DNA from: Marinobacter halodurans
GTDB taxonomy: Bacteria > Pseudomonadota > Gammaproteobacteria > Pseudomonadales > Oleiphilaceae
NCBI RefSeq assembly: GCF_004327985.1
Contig: NZ_SJDL01000005.1
Coordinates: 1 to 64,000, forward strand
Length of the DNA stretch: 64,000 nt
Reading direction: 5' to 3'
Below, piece by piece: positions 26,835 through 36,056 of this stretch (position 1 is its first letter; each line of letters starts with the position of its first letter). Position numbers and translations under genes: made by a program. Below the pieces are notes generated by a model. It did no database searches and was not told the DNA's origin. It saw nothing but the letters and a program-made list of their open reading frames with translations.

Positions 26835-27059
26835 TGCTGCTCCGGTTCGTCTCTCGATTGGCTAAGGGCGGCCTGGTGGCCCAGGGCTTCGTGGGTCGGC
26901 CAACGGCGTCAGACGCATTGCATCAGCGTTCCTTGCCCACGTAAAGCGGGCGATCAAACGCAATCGTGTGTTGCGGCGGCCCGCCAATGATAGTGAAATG
27001 ATCCGTTAAAGTATGCGCGTAGAAGCGGCCAGCATAACAATAAGAGGTTGAAGTGGACG
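26835..27059. promoter_or_regulatory. Divergent promoter region between RNase Z and the response regulator
   Basis: About 225 bases with no gene. The part near 26980-27045 is richer in A/T and probably contains the rightward promoter; no certain operator was found. AAGAGG at 27042-27047 precedes the response-regulator start. Confidence 0.35.
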
Positions 27060-27794
27060 ATGGAGGCTGAACACCCACGCCATCTGGTGATCGTCGACGA
27101 TGAGGTCGATATCCTGGATGTCCTTGAGGATGCCCTGACCCTGGAGGGGTACCGAGTGACGCCGTTGCGTCGGGGCCGTGACCTGCTCGACCTCCTGGAG
27201 CGCGCCCCGGTCGACCTGATCATCCTGGACCTGCGCCTGGAGCAGGAGAACGGCCTGCGGGTCGCGCAGCAGGTTCGCGAGCGCTCGCCCATTCCCATCA
27301 TGATGCTGACCGGCAAGGGGGACGAGACCGACCGCATCCTCGGCCTCGAGATGGCGGCCGACGACTTCCTGATGAAACCCTTCAACCTGCGTGAAGTCAT
27401 CGCCCGGGTGCGGGCGCTCCTGCGCCGTAGCACCGAGTTGAGCGTGACACCCCGCACGCTGTCGGCGGAACCGCAAGGTGGGCTGGTGTTCGACGGCTGG
27501 CAGTTGAACCTGAGCCGGCGCCAGCTGTTCAACCCCAAGGGCGAAGCCGTTGAGCTGACCAGTGGCGAGTTCAACCTGCTGGCGGTCATGGTGCAGTCGC
27601 CCAACCGGGTGCTCAGCCGTGACGTGCTGCTTGAGCGGACCCACGGCAGGGAGACCGAGTCCTTCGACCGCACCATTGACGTCCTGGTCCTGCGGCTGCG
27701 GCGAAAGCTGGAAGAGAACCCCAAGGCGCCGCGTTACATCAAGACCGAACGCGGCATGGGGTACCGGTTTGAGGCCAGCGTGTCCCAGCTATGA
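27060..27794 (+). CDS. OmpR-family response regulator
   Basis: A 244-residue DNA-binding regulator. The receiver domain has the acidic pocket VDDEVD (D13, D14) and phospho-acceptor D57 in LIILDLRLEQ, then MLTGKGDE and MKPF with the conserved Lys. The C-terminal winged helix contains ELTSGEFNLLAVMVQSPNRV and RTIDVLVLRLRRKLEENP, typical of OmpR/TorR regulators. ATG 27060 is preferred, but a TTG at 27048 directly after AAGAGG is in frame and possible. It is translationally coupled to the hybrid kinase and lies upstream of a sugar ABC transporter, its likely target. Confidence 0.93.
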   Translation: MEAEHPRHLVIVDDEVDILDVLEDALTLEGYRVTPLRRGRDLLDLLERAPVDLIILDLRLEQENGLRVAQQVRERSPIPIMMLTGKGDETDRILGLEMAADDFLMKPFNLREVIARVRALLRRSTELSVTPRTLSAEPQGGLVFDGWQLNLSRRQLFNPKGEAVELTSGEFNLLAVMVQSPNRVLSRDVLLERTHGRETESFDRTIDVLVLRLRRKLEENPKAPRYIKTERGMGYRFEASVSQL

Positions 27795-30307
27795 GGGCCA
27801 TGCGCTGGACGCTCCAGAACCAGGCGCTGCTGGCGTTTGGCATCGGGATCTGCCTGGTGGCGGGGCTGATCCTGGTGACCTGGCACAGCCTGAACCAGAC
27901 CCGGTCGGCGGTTAACGAGTTCGAGGGGTTGCTGATCCCTGAGATCCGCAATGCCCTGACCCTGTCGGAGGAAGCGGCCCAGATCGTGGCGATGGCGCCC
28001 TACCTGGCGTCCGCCGGCCGTCCGATGCAATTGCAGACCGAGCGCCAGCGACTGTCGCACCGGTATGAGCTGGCCTACTCGCTGTCCGAACAGCTACAGA
28101 ACCCGGAGGTGCGCGAGCAGTTGCAGGCCAGCCTGGCCGATATCCGCGCCGACCTGAACCGGCTGGCCGATCTGGTCAATGACGAACTGTTCCTGCGCGA
28201 GGATCTGTTCGCCGCGCAGTTCGAGGTGGACCAGCGGGCCCGGGCCCGCTCCGGAGTCGACCGGGCCACGCTGGATCCCTGGCCGTCGTTGCAGCGCTTC
28301 TACCTCTCCATCACCCATCCGGACCAGTACGTCGACCGGAGTCTCCAGGAATTGGGAAGCCTCGCCTCGACCCTGCCCGGGCGCGACGACTATCGGGACT
28401 GGCTGACGCTGGCCGCGGACGATCACCGCCAGTTGCAGCGCATCGAGCAGGGCAAGGCCTTCCTGCTCGCCCGTCTGCGTGCCCATTCGGAGCAGCTGAC
28501 CCAGCAGACCAACAACTTTGCCACCGACATCCAGAACGTCGTGCTGGGCCAGCAGCAAACCGTGTCCGCCCAGGTCACCCGGGCCCTGGTACTGACCGTG
28601 GGACTGGCGCTGGTGCTGATGGCCGCCATCGGCGTGCACTACGCCAACAATCGACGGCTGACCCGGGACCTGGCGGTGGTGATCGAGGACATGGGCTACC
28701 TGTCACGGGGCGAGGCCGCCCCTGCGCACATCGCCATCAAGCGCAGGGACGAGATCGGTGACCTGGCGGCCGCCTACGACATCTTCCGCGACCACGCCCG
28801 GGCGGCGGAACGCACCAGCCAGGAACTGGACGCCCAGAAGACCCTGCTGGAAACCACCTTCAACCAGATCCAGGATGGCCTCAGTGTCTTCTCGGCCGAA
28901 GGCGAACTGGTGACCTGGAACCGTCGCTACCTGGAAATCTTCGATTTCGCACCGGACCAGTTGCGGCCGGGGATGCGGCTTGATGAGGTACAGCGCCTGA
29001 TGAGCCGCAAACGGTTCCGTAACCTGAACCTCCAGCAGGAGTCGATCGACATCCAGTCGCTGAACGAGGCGCGTCATCGCAGCGTCCAGAGTTTCGAGCG
29101 CCACTACGATGACGGACAGATCGTCGAGTTCCGCAGCCAGCCGATGCCGAACGGTGGCTTCGTGACCCTGTACAGCGACCTGACCGAGCGGCGCGTGGCC
29201 GAACAGCAACTGCAACAGTCGCAGAAAATGGAGGTGCTGGGGCAACTGACCGGGGGCGTGGCGCACGATTTCAACAACCTGCTGGCGGCCCTGATGGGTA
29301 ACCTGCAACTGCTCGATCAACTGCCCGACCTGTCCGAGCGCGGCCGCAAATACCTGGAACGGGCACTGAATGTCAGTGAGCGCGGCGCCCAACTGGTGCA
29401 ACGGCTGCTGGCGTTCAGTCGCAAGCAGCGCCTGCGGCCGGAAGTGGTGGTGGTCGACGAGGTGCTGGCCGGCATGGCCGAACTGCTGGAATACAGCGTG
29501 TCCGGCCGGATTCAGCTGGACCTGGACCTGGGAGCGCCGGAGGCAACGATCGACATCGATCCCTCGCAACTGGAAAACGCCATCCTCAACCTGGCACTGA
29601 ACAGCGCCGCCGCGATTCCGTCCAGCGGCCACATTCGCATCCAGACGCGGCTGGGCGCACCGGGCCGGCTGGTCATCCGGGTCATCGATACCGGCACCGG
29701 CATCCCGCCATCGATGCAGAAACGGGTGCTGGAACCCTTCTTTACCACCAAGCCTGCCGGGCAGGGCAGCGGGCTGGGGCTGAGCACCGTCTATGGCTTC
29801 GTGCAGCAAAGCGGCGGTGACTTCCAACTGGAATCCGCCCCCCGCCAGGGCACCACCATCACCCTGAGCTGGCCCCTGGCCCAGGACGCCGGAACGGACC
29901 ATCCGGCGGCGGCGCTGGATCCGTTGCCCTTCGATACCACCCGGGGTGTCGCCATCGTCGAGGACGATCGCAGTGTGCGTGACGCCCTGGTGGACCTGTT
30001 CGAAGCACGGGGGCTGGACGTGGTTGGTTTCGAACACGGCGAACACTTCATCGACTGGGCCCGACACCGCGATGCCGCCGTCGGTCTGCTGGTGTCCGAC
30101 GTCAACCTCGGTGGCCACCTGACCGGGCTGGATGTGGTGACCATGGCCCACAGCTGCTGGCCGGAAACCACCTGCCTGCTGATGTCCGGCCTGCCCCGGG
30201 CCATGCTGGAACGGGAGTTGGGGCTCGACATCCATTGGCCGCTGGTGCAGAAGCCCCTGACCGCCGCCATGTTCCGGGAACTGTTCCCCGGTCTGGGGCC
30301 TGCCTGA
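27791..30307 (+). CDS. TorS-like hybrid sensor histidine kinase
   Basis: An 838-residue membrane kinase. The first helix is at about 12-32 and a helical periplasmic domain (about 33-265) begins LTLSEEAAQIVAMAPYLASA, which resembles the all-helical sensor domain of TorS. The second helix is at about 266-286, then HAMP, and a PAS domain (about 350-470). The phospho-acceptor His is H492 in GGVAHDFNN, and the ATPase domain shows DTGTGIPPSM and GLGLSTVYG. A C-terminal receiver has D770 in VSDVNLGG. There is no fused Hpt domain, unlike TorS. TorS senses its ligand through the periplasmic binding protein TorT; the orphan binding protein at 33557 could play that part here. Its ATG overlaps the regulator stop. 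Confidence 0.9.
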   Translation: MRAMRWTLQNQALLAFGIGICLVAGLILVTWHSLNQTRSAVNEFEGLLIPEIRNALTLSEEAAQIVAMAPYLASAGRPMQLQTERQRLSHRYELAYSLSEQLQNPEVREQLQASLADIRADLNRLADLVNDELFLREDLFAAQFEVDQRARARSGVDRATLDPWPSLQRFYLSITHPDQYVDRSLQELGSLASTLPGRDDYRDWLTLAADDHRQLQRIEQGKAFLLARLRAHSEQLTQQTNNFATDIQNVVLGQQQTVSAQVTRALVLTVGLALVLMAAIGVHYANNRRLTRDLAVVIEDMGYLSRGEAAPAHIAIKRRDEIGDLAAAYDIFRDHARAAERTSQELDAQKTLLETTFNQIQDGLSVFSAEGELVTWNRRYLEIFDFAPDQLRPGMRLDEVQRLMSRKRFRNLNLQQESIDIQSLNEARHRSVQSFERHYDDGQIVEFRSQPMPNGGFVTLYSDLTERRVAEQQLQQSQKMEVLGQLTGGVAHDFNNLLAALMGNLQLLDQLPDLSERGRKYLERALNVSERGAQLVQRLLAFSRKQRLRPEVVVVDEVLAGMAELLEYSVSGRIQLDLDLGAPEATIDIDPSQLENAILNLALNSAAAIPSSGHIRIQTRLGAPGRLVIRVIDTGTGIPPSMQKRVLEPFFTTKPAGQGSGLGLSTVYGFVQQSGGDFQLESAPRQGTTITLSWPLAQDAGTDHPAAALDPLPFDTTRGVAIVEDDRSVRDALVDLFEARGLDVVGFEHGEHFIDWARHRDAAVGLLVSDVNLGGHLTGLDVVTMAHSCWPETTCLLMSGLPRAMLERELGLDIHWPLVQKPLTAAMFRELFPGLGPA

Positions 30308-30382
30308 CCTCGGCGGCGCCATCCGGGCGTGTCGGTCGCCCCGAACACCACGCTGACCGGCTCCGCGTTCACGCCTGCCTGT

Positions 30383-30418
30383 ATTTCAATTGTTTCAAAA
30401 CCGCCTTGTCGTTGAAAT
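30383..30418. promoter_or_regulatory. Inverted repeat upstream of the sugar transporter genes
   Basis: ATTTCAA (30383-30389) and TTGAAAT (30412-30418) face each other in an A/T-rich pocket of the leader before the binding-protein gene. A copy of TTTCAA also occurs at about 30394. This could be a regulator site, possibly for the adjacent OmpR-type protein; the spacing is wide and the evidence weak. Confidence 0.3.
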
Positions 30419-30506
30419 TCCCGGTTAGCACGCCTGCGTAAAGTGGTCCTGACGGCTCGACGAGCCGGTATTGATCGACCACAACAACAAAGAGGCAGGA
30501 CAGATC

Positions 30507-31526
30507 ATGAAAGCACCCCTGAAATCCCTGGCCATGGCCGTGGGCCTGAGCGTTGTTGCAACCGGCGCGCTGGCCGATGACGTCCTGGTGGGCCTGATCA
30601 CCAAGACCAACACCAATCCCTTCTTCGTCAAGATGAAGGAGGGCGCGACCGCCAAGGCCAAGGACATGGGTATCGAGCTACGCACCGCCGCCGGGCGCTA
30701 CGACGGCGACAACGACTCCCAGGTCCAGGCCATCGAGAACCTGATTGCGGCCGGTGCCGCCGGCATCCTGATCACCCCGAACGATCCCGCCGCCATCGTG
30801 CCGACCATCGAGCGTGCCCGGGAGGCCGGCCTGCTCGTCATTGCCCTGGACACGCCCCTGAGCCCGGCCTCGGCCGCCGACGCGACGTTTGCCACCGACA
30901 ACTTCAAGGCCGGCGTTATGATCGGTGAATGGGCCAAAGCCCGGATGGGAGCCGACGCCAAGGACGCCAAGATCGCCCTGCTGGATCTGAACCCGAGCGA
31001 GATCACCGTCGACGTGGCCCGGGACCAGGGCTTCTTGAAGGGCTTCGGTATCGACCTGAACGACCCCAGCGACATCGGCGATGAAACCGATCCCCGCATC
31101 GTCGGCAATGATGTGACCGAGGGTTCCGAGGAAGGCGGTCGTCGCGCCATGGAAAACCTGCTGCAGAAAGACCCGGGCATCAACCTCGTCTACACCATCA
31201 ACGAGCCGGCCGCCGCCGGTGCCTATCAGGCACTGAAGGCCGTGGGTCTGCAGGACCAGGTCACCATCGTCTCGGTCGACGGCGGATGCCCGGGTGTGCA
31301 GAACGTCGAAGACGGCGTTATCGGCGCGACATCGATGCAGTTTCCGCTGAAGATGGCGGCCCTGGGCGTTGAAGCCATCGCCGAGTACGCCCGCACCGGC
31401 AAGAAGCCACAGCCCTCGCCCGGCAAGGACTTCCACGACACCGGCGTGACCCTGGTCACGGACCATCCGGAGGATGGCATCAAGAGTATCAGTGCCCACG
31501 CCGGTCTCGGTGAGTGCTGGGGCTGA
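30507..31526 (+). CDS. frcB: Periplasmic sugar-binding protein of an FrcB/RbsB-type ABC transporter
   Basis: A 339-residue precursor with a clear Sec signal peptide (cleavage after ATGALA, about residue 23). The mature protein begins [20 protein letters not shown], very like FrcB, the fructose/ribose/mannose-binding protein of rhizobia. The two-lobed fold shows [20 protein letters not shown], the ligand-binding ALDTPL segment and [10 protein letters not shown]. The start at 30507 has AGGA six bases upstream; the longer frame to 30471 adds a polar leader and is rejected. Permease and ATPase genes follow. The sugar is inferred from family resemblance only. Confidence 0.88.
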   Translation: MKAPLKSLAMAVGLSVVATGALADDVLVGLITKTNTNPFFVKMKEGATAKAKDMGIELRTAAGRYDGDNDSQVQAIENLIAAGAAGILITPNDPAAIVPTIERAREAGLLVIALDTPLSPASAADATFATDNFKAGVMIGEWAKARMGADAKDAKIALLDLNPSEITVDVARDQGFLKGFGIDLNDPSDIGDETDPRIVGNDVTEGSEEGGRRAMENLLQKDPGINLVYTINEPAAAGAYQALKAVGLQDQVTIVSVDGGCPGVQNVEDGVIGATSMQFPLKMAALGVEAIAEYARTGKKPQPSPGKDFHDTGVTLVTDHPEDGIKSISAHAGLGECWG

Positions 31527-31534
31527 TGTCCTCG

Positions 31535-31596
31535 GCCGGGATGTGACCTGGGGATGGGAGCCCGTCGGGCCCCTCCGCCCCAGGCCACATCCCGGC
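31535..31596 (+). promoter_or_regulatory. Large stem-loop between binding-protein and permease genes
   Basis: The arms 31535-31553 and 31578-31596 are complementary at 18 of 19 positions and enclose a 24-base GC-rich loop. No T run follows, so read-through is expected. Such intercistronic hairpins after binding-protein genes (as after malE) usually stabilise the upstream mRNA and give more binding protein than permease. Confidence 0.75.
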
Positions 31597-31637
31597 TTCA
31601 ATCGAAACCCGACAAGGCTATTTTCCGGAGCCGTGTT

Positions 31638-32723
31638 ATGACCGCATCCAAATCCACTCCCGCCGTGGCCGCCGACCATGAGCGCATCGCGGAGTCCGTC
31701 AGCGGTACACTGGCCGAGCGCAATACCGTTGAGTCACTGTCCGCCTGGCAACGCCTGCACCGCTTCTTCCATGCCAACCCGACGGCGGCACCGGCGATCG
31801 TCCTGTTGGCCGCCATCGCCGCCTTTACGTTGATCGTCGGCGATCGTTTCCTGAGTCCGTTCAACCTCTCGCTGGTGCTGCAACAGGTCACCATCATCGG
31901 CACCCTGGGGGTGGCCCAGACCCTGATTATCCTGACCATGGGCATCGACCTCAGCGTGGGCGCCATCATGGTGCTGTGCACCGTCGTCATGGGCCGCATG
32001 GCGGTCGACTTCGGCCTGCCGCCGTTCGGCGCCCTGCTGCTGGGCCTCGGCGCCGGGGCCCTGTGCGGCGCGATCAACGGGTCCCTGGTGACCCGGGTCA
32101 AACTGCCGCCGTTCATCGTGACGCTGGGCACGTGGAACATCTTCTTTGCGCTGAACCTCTGGTATTCCAAGAGTGAGACCATTCGCTCCCAGGATATCGA
32201 GAGCGCCGCGCCGCTGCTGCAATGGACCGGGCACGCCATCGATGTCTTCGGCGCCCGGCTGACCTACGGCTCCCTGTTGATGCTGGGGTTGTTCGGCCTG
32301 ATCTGGTTCGCCCTGAACTGGACCGCCTGGGGCCGCCATGTCTACGCCACCGGCGACGACAAGGACGCCGCCGAACTGGCCGGCATCCGCACCCGGCGCG
32401 TGCTGCAATCGATCTACGTACTGGCGGGCCTGATCTGCGGTCTCGCCGCCTGGCTGATGATCGGCCGTATCGGCTCGGTCAGTCCGCAGGTGGGCTTCAT
32501 GTCGAACCTGGACAGCATCACCGCCGTGGTGATCGGCGGGACGTCGCTGTTTGGCGGCCGGGGGTCCATTTTCGGCACCCTGATCGGGGCGCTCATCGTC
32601 GGCATCTTCCGCAACGGGCTGGCGCTGGCCGGTGTGGATGTGCTCTGGCAGCAATTCACCGTCGGCCTGCTGATCATCGTGGCCGTCGCCATTGACCAGT
32701 GGATCCGGAGGGTTTCCGCATGA
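31638..32723 (+). CDS. frcC: Sugar ABC transporter permease, FrcC/RbsC type
   Basis: A 361-residue inner-membrane permease with a 45-residue polar N-terminus and about nine to ten helices. The conserved TLIILTMGIDLSVGAIM segment, the RVKLPPFIVTLGTWNI coupling region and the GRIGSVSPQVG and GGTSLFGGRGSIFGTLIGAL motifs are those of ribose-type permeases, closest to FrcC. The start at 31638 is chosen because it precedes the first conserved part and excludes the upstream stem-loop from the coding region. Its stop overlaps the ATPase start (ATGA). Confidence 0.9.
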   Translation: MTASKSTPAVAADHERIAESVSGTLAERNTVESLSAWQRLHRFFHANPTAAPAIVLLAAIAAFTLIVGDRFLSPFNLSLVLQQVTIIGTLGVAQTLIILTMGIDLSVGAIMVLCTVVMGRMAVDFGLPPFGALLLGLGAGALCGAINGSLVTRVKLPPFIVTLGTWNIFFALNLWYSKSETIRSQDIESAAPLLQWTGHAIDVFGARLTYGSLLMLGLFGLIWFALNWTAWGRHVYATGDDKDAAELAGIRTRRVLQSIYVLAGLICGLAAWLMIGRIGSVSPQVGFMSNLDSITAVVIGGTSLFGGRGSIFGTLIGALIVGIFRNGLALAGVDVLWQQFTVGLLIIVAVAIDQWIRRVSA

Positions 32724-33499
32724 CCGACGAGACAACACCCGTACTGTCCGCAAGGGGCCTGATCAAGCGTTATGGCCGGGTCACCGCCCTGGACTCGGCC
32801 GATTTTGACCTGTACCCGGGCGAGGTCCTGGCCGTGATCGGCGACAACGGCGCCGGTAAATCCTCGCTGATCAAGGCGCTGTCCGGCGCTGTGGTGCCGG
32901 ATGCCGGCGAGATCCGCATGAACGGCCGGCCCATCAGCTTCCGCAATCCCATGGAGGCGCGCGAGGCAGGCATCGAAACCGTCTACCAGACGCTGGCCGT
33001 AGCGCCGTCGCTGGGCATCGCCGACAACCTCTTCCTGGGGCGCGAGCTGCGCAAGCCCGGCATCCTGGGCTCGGTGTTCCGCATGCTCGACAAGGCCGAG
33101 ATGCGCCGCCGCGCGACCCAGCAGCTCAGTGACCTGGGGCTGCTCACCATCCAGAACATCACCCAGGCCGTGGAAACCCTGTCCGGCGGTCAGCGCCAGG
33201 GCGTGGCCGTGGCGCGCTCAGCCGCCTTTGGCAGTAAAGTGGTTGTCCTGGACGAGCCGACCGCGGCTCTCGGCGTCAAGGAATCCCGGCGTGTGCTCAA
33301 TCTGATCAAGGATGTGCGCGATCGCGGATTGCCCGTGGTGCTGATCAGCCATAACATGCCTCATGTGTTCGAGGTGGCCGACCGCATCCATGTGCACCGT
33401 CTGGGCAGACGCGCCGCCGTGATCCGGCCGGATACGCATTCCATGTCGGATGCGGTGGCGATCATGACCGGTGCCGTCGACGGCGACGCGGCGGCCTGA
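32720..33499 (+). CDS. frcA: Sugar ABC transporter ATPase, single-domain FrcA type
   Basis: A 259-residue ATPase with Walker A GDNGAGKSSLIKAL (about residue 40), the Q-loop YQTLAVAPSLGIADNLFLG, signature LSGGQRQGVAVARSA and Walker B KVVVLDEPTAAL. Ribose-type transporters usually use a fused two-domain ATPase of about 500 residues; the single-domain length here matches FrcA. The product would work as a homodimer with the FrcC-like permease. It is coupled to the permease by overlap. Confidence 0.92.
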   Translation: MTDETTPVLSARGLIKRYGRVTALDSADFDLYPGEVLAVIGDNGAGKSSLIKALSGAVVPDAGEIRMNGRPISFRNPMEAREAGIETVYQTLAVAPSLGIADNLFLGRELRKPGILGSVFRMLDKAEMRRRATQQLSDLGLLTIQNITQAVETLSGGQRQGVAVARSAAFGSKVVVLDEPTAALGVKESRRVLNLIKDVRDRGLPVVLISHNMPHVFEVADRIHVHRLGRRAAVIRPDTHSMSDAVAIMTGAVDGDAAA

Positions 33500-33556
33500 A
33501 CACCGCCCCAAGGATTCCGACGTGGAGGTCGGATCACTGACGATGACGGGATCGCC

Positions 33557-34492
33557 ATGAAACGACTGCTGGCCATTGGCATGCTGGGCCTGATGATCAC
33601 GCTGACCGCCGCGGCCGACGACCGGCTGCGCATCGGTGTCAGCGTGGCGGACCTGGGCAATGCCTTCTTCTACAGCCTGGCCGAGGCCATTCAGGCAGAG
33701 GCTGAGGCCCAGTCCGGCCGGCCGGTGGCGATGACCGTGGTGTCCAGTGCCTATGACCTGAAGCGCCAGCGCCGGCAGATCCGACAGTTCATCGATGACC
33801 GGGTGGCCATCATCCTGCTGACCGCGGCCGACAGCGAGGCCATCGAGCCGGACATCCGGCTGGCCCAAAAGGCCGGCATCGTGGTGGCCGCCATCGACAT
33901 CGATGCCCGGGGCGCGGATATCACCGTGACGACGGACAACGTCCAGGCCGGCGAGATCGCTTGCCAGTACCTGGTTGACCGGTTGAATCACCGGGGCGAG
34001 GTGGCCGTCGTCAACGGCGCCCAGGTGTCGTCCGTCACCGAACGGGTGGCCGGCTGCCGGTCCGTGTTGAACAACTACCCGGACATCCATCTGGTGGGCG
34101 ATCAATACAACGGCGGCGGAACCTTTGGCGGCGGTCTGGAAGCGGGCACCTTCCTGCTCAGCCAGCAGCCCGCTGTGCAGGGGATCTTCGCGATCAACGA
34201 CCCGTCCGCCCTGGGTGCGGCCCAGGCGGCCGAACTGAGTGGTCGCGACGACATCCAGATCGTCTCCGTCGACGGATCGCCCGCATTCATACGCGCGATG
34301 CGCGAGCACCAGCCTAACCTTGCCGCCACGGCCGCCCAGTCTCCGGCCCGCATGGCCAAACTGGCCGTGGCCCGAAGCCTGGCGCGAATGGCCCATCCCG
34401 GCGAGCCGCCTCAGACCATCCGGATTCCCACCCATCTGATCGACCCGGGCACCCTGGCGGCTTCGGAAGGGGAAGTCGACCAGCGCTACTGA
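33557..34492 (+). CDS. Second periplasmic sugar-binding protein, possible sensor subunit
   Basis: A 311-residue precursor with a short signal peptide (about residues 1-19). The mature part begins DDRLRIGVSVADLGNAFFYS and has the RbsB-type two-lobe pattern (LTAADSEAIEPDIRLAQKAG, AIDIDARGADITVTTDN, VSVDGSPAFI). It differs clearly from the first binding protein of the operon, and no second permease is present. I infer either an alternative ligand feeder for the same transporter or, because a TorS-like kinase starts the cluster, a TorT-like partner that presents ligand to the kinase. A ribosome site is weak but the start fits the signal peptide. Confidence 0.82.
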   Translation: MKRLLAIGMLGLMITLTAAADDRLRIGVSVADLGNAFFYSLAEAIQAEAEAQSGRPVAMTVVSSAYDLKRQRRQIRQFIDDRVAIILLTAADSEAIEPDIRLAQKAGIVVAAIDIDARGADITVTTDNVQAGEIACQYLVDRLNHRGEVAVVNGAQVSSVTERVAGCRSVLNNYPDIHLVGDQYNGGGTFGGGLEAGTFLLSQQPAVQGIFAINDPSALGAAQAAELSGRDDIQIVSVDGSPAFIRAMREHQPNLAATAAQSPARMAKLAVARSLARMAHPGEPPQTIRIPTHLIDPGTLAASEGEVDQRY

Positions 34493-34546
34493 GTTGACCT
34501 GCCGGAGGCGCCGGCCGTCATACCTGGGGGACGCAATCCCGGGACT

Positions 34547-35737
34547 TCAGCGCGCTTCGCCCACATAAAGCGGACGGCCCGCCGCCAGACCAAACCCGAG
34601 CACGGCGCAGGCGATCACCGCAAGGAACACCCCGGCCACCTGCCAGTCGTGGAATATCCCGTGCAGTAGCCCTAGACCCAGCGGACCGAAGGCCGCCACG
34701 GTGTAGCCGACGCCCTGGGCCATGCCGGACAGGCGTGCGGCGGTCTCGTGATCCCGGGCGCGCACGGCCAGCAGGGTCAGCGCCATACTGAACGTCCCGC
34801 CTTGACCTGCGCCAAGGATGACGACCCAGAACCAGATGCCGCCGATCGGCGCGTAGACGCACCCCATCAGCCCGGCCCCGGTCAAGAGCACGGCCAGCGC
34901 GATCATTGCCCGCTGGTCCCGCATACGACTGCTGATCCAGGGCGCGGCGATGGCGGAGCCGATCTGGATCATGATCGAGACCGACAGGCCGATCCCGGCG
35001 TCCACGGCGGGCATCCCGCGGTCCTGCAGGATCGTCGGCAGCCAGCCAAACACCGAATAGGACAGCGACGATTGCAGGCCCATATAGAGCGTCACCTGCC
35101 AGGCCAGCGGATCCCGGAACAGCGAGCGGGCCGGTTTCGTCGGGCGTCTGGGAATATGCTTGCCGTCCAACTGCAACCACCAGAACACCACCGCCACCCA
35201 GGCCGGGATCGTCCAGATTGCCAGCGCCGCCTGCCAATCGCCGCCGAACGCCAGGCGCATGGGCTCGGTCGTTCCTGCAGCCGCCGACGCGCCCAGGCAG
35301 AGCACTGCCGTGTAGAGCCCGGTCAGGACGCTGGCAGACGACGGGAAGTCCCGCTTCACCACGCCCGGCAGCAGAACGCCCATCACCCCGATGCAGCCAC
35401 CGGCGATCAGCGTACCGGCGAACAGGCCCACAGTGCCGCTGTAGGGCCGGAGCACCAGCACCGCCCCCAGCACCGCCGTGGCCACCAGCACGGCCCGATC
35501 CACCCCGATGCGCCGGGCCAACTGGGGCGCCAGCGGCGCACACAGCCCCAGGAACAGTACCGGCAGCGTGGTCAGGACCCCCTGGCCAAACGAACCCAGC
35601 GCCAGGGTTTCACCGATGCGCTTCAGCACCGGCGACACGCTGGTCAGGGCCGGGCGCAGGTTGAGCGCCACAAACAGGATGCCGGTCAGCGTGAGCAGGG
35701 CGGACGACGAACGGGAAGTCACTGCGGCCTGGGTCAT
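34547..35737 (-). CDS. MFS transporter of the CynX/NimT family
   Basis: A 396-residue membrane protein with about 12 helices. The N-terminal ILFVALNLRPALTSVSPVL, with the conserved NLR(P/A) motif, and GVLLPGVVKRDFP, are typical of the CynX/NimT (cyanate/2-nitroimidazole) branch of the major facilitator superfamily. Substrates in this branch are poorly known. It is a single gene, convergent with the binding-protein gene and divergent from the RNase J-like gene. Confidence 0.88.
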   Translation of the reverse strand: MTQAAVTSRSSSALLTLTGILFVALNLRPALTSVSPVLKRIGETLALGSFGQGVLTTLPVLFLGLCAPLAPQLARRIGVDRAVLVATAVLGAVLVLRPYSGTVGLFAGTLIAGGCIGVMGVLLPGVVKRDFPSSASVLTGLYTAVLCLGASAAAGTTEPMRLAFGGDWQAALAIWTIPAWVAVVFWWLQLDGKHIPRRPTKPARSLFRDPLAWQVTLYMGLQSSLSYSVFGWLPTILQDRGMPAVDAGIGLSVSIMIQIGSAIAAPWISSRMRDQRAMIALAVLLTGAGLMGCVYAPIGGIWFWVVILGAGQGGTFSMALTLLAVRARDHETAARLSGMAQGVGYTVAAFGPLGLGLLHGIFHDWQVAGVFLAVIACAVLGFGLAAGRPLYVGEAR

Positions 35738-36056
35738 GGGAATGCGTCTGTTGAAGGTGGGTTGGGGCGATCGGCGATCACCGGACCAGGAACCCGGAAG
35801 CCGGTCGGGATTCGTCCTGGTGTATTACGGGCTCTTCCGCCGTGCAGATCGGAACGGCGGTCGCCAAACGCGCGGATACAGGCTGATAAAGTTAACAAAG
35901 TCAGCTATTTGCAGCGCTACGAGCAGCCCGGGACCAAAGCAACGATAGTAACGCAACCCGCCCTGACCGGCCAGTCGATACGGCGGCCTTACGCGGAATC
36001 TGCGTTACACTGCGGGTCTGTGCCCTCCGCTCACCCTCAACCACCGCAAGGATGCT
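35738..36056. promoter_or_regulatory. Divergent promoter region between MFS and RNase J-like genes
   Basis: The 319 bases between two divergent genes have no supported reading frame. The A/T-richer stretch at about 35880-35955 (GATAAAGTTAACAAAGTCAG) is the likely promoter area. AAGGA at 36048-36052 serves the rightward gene. No operator could be named. Confidence 0.35.
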
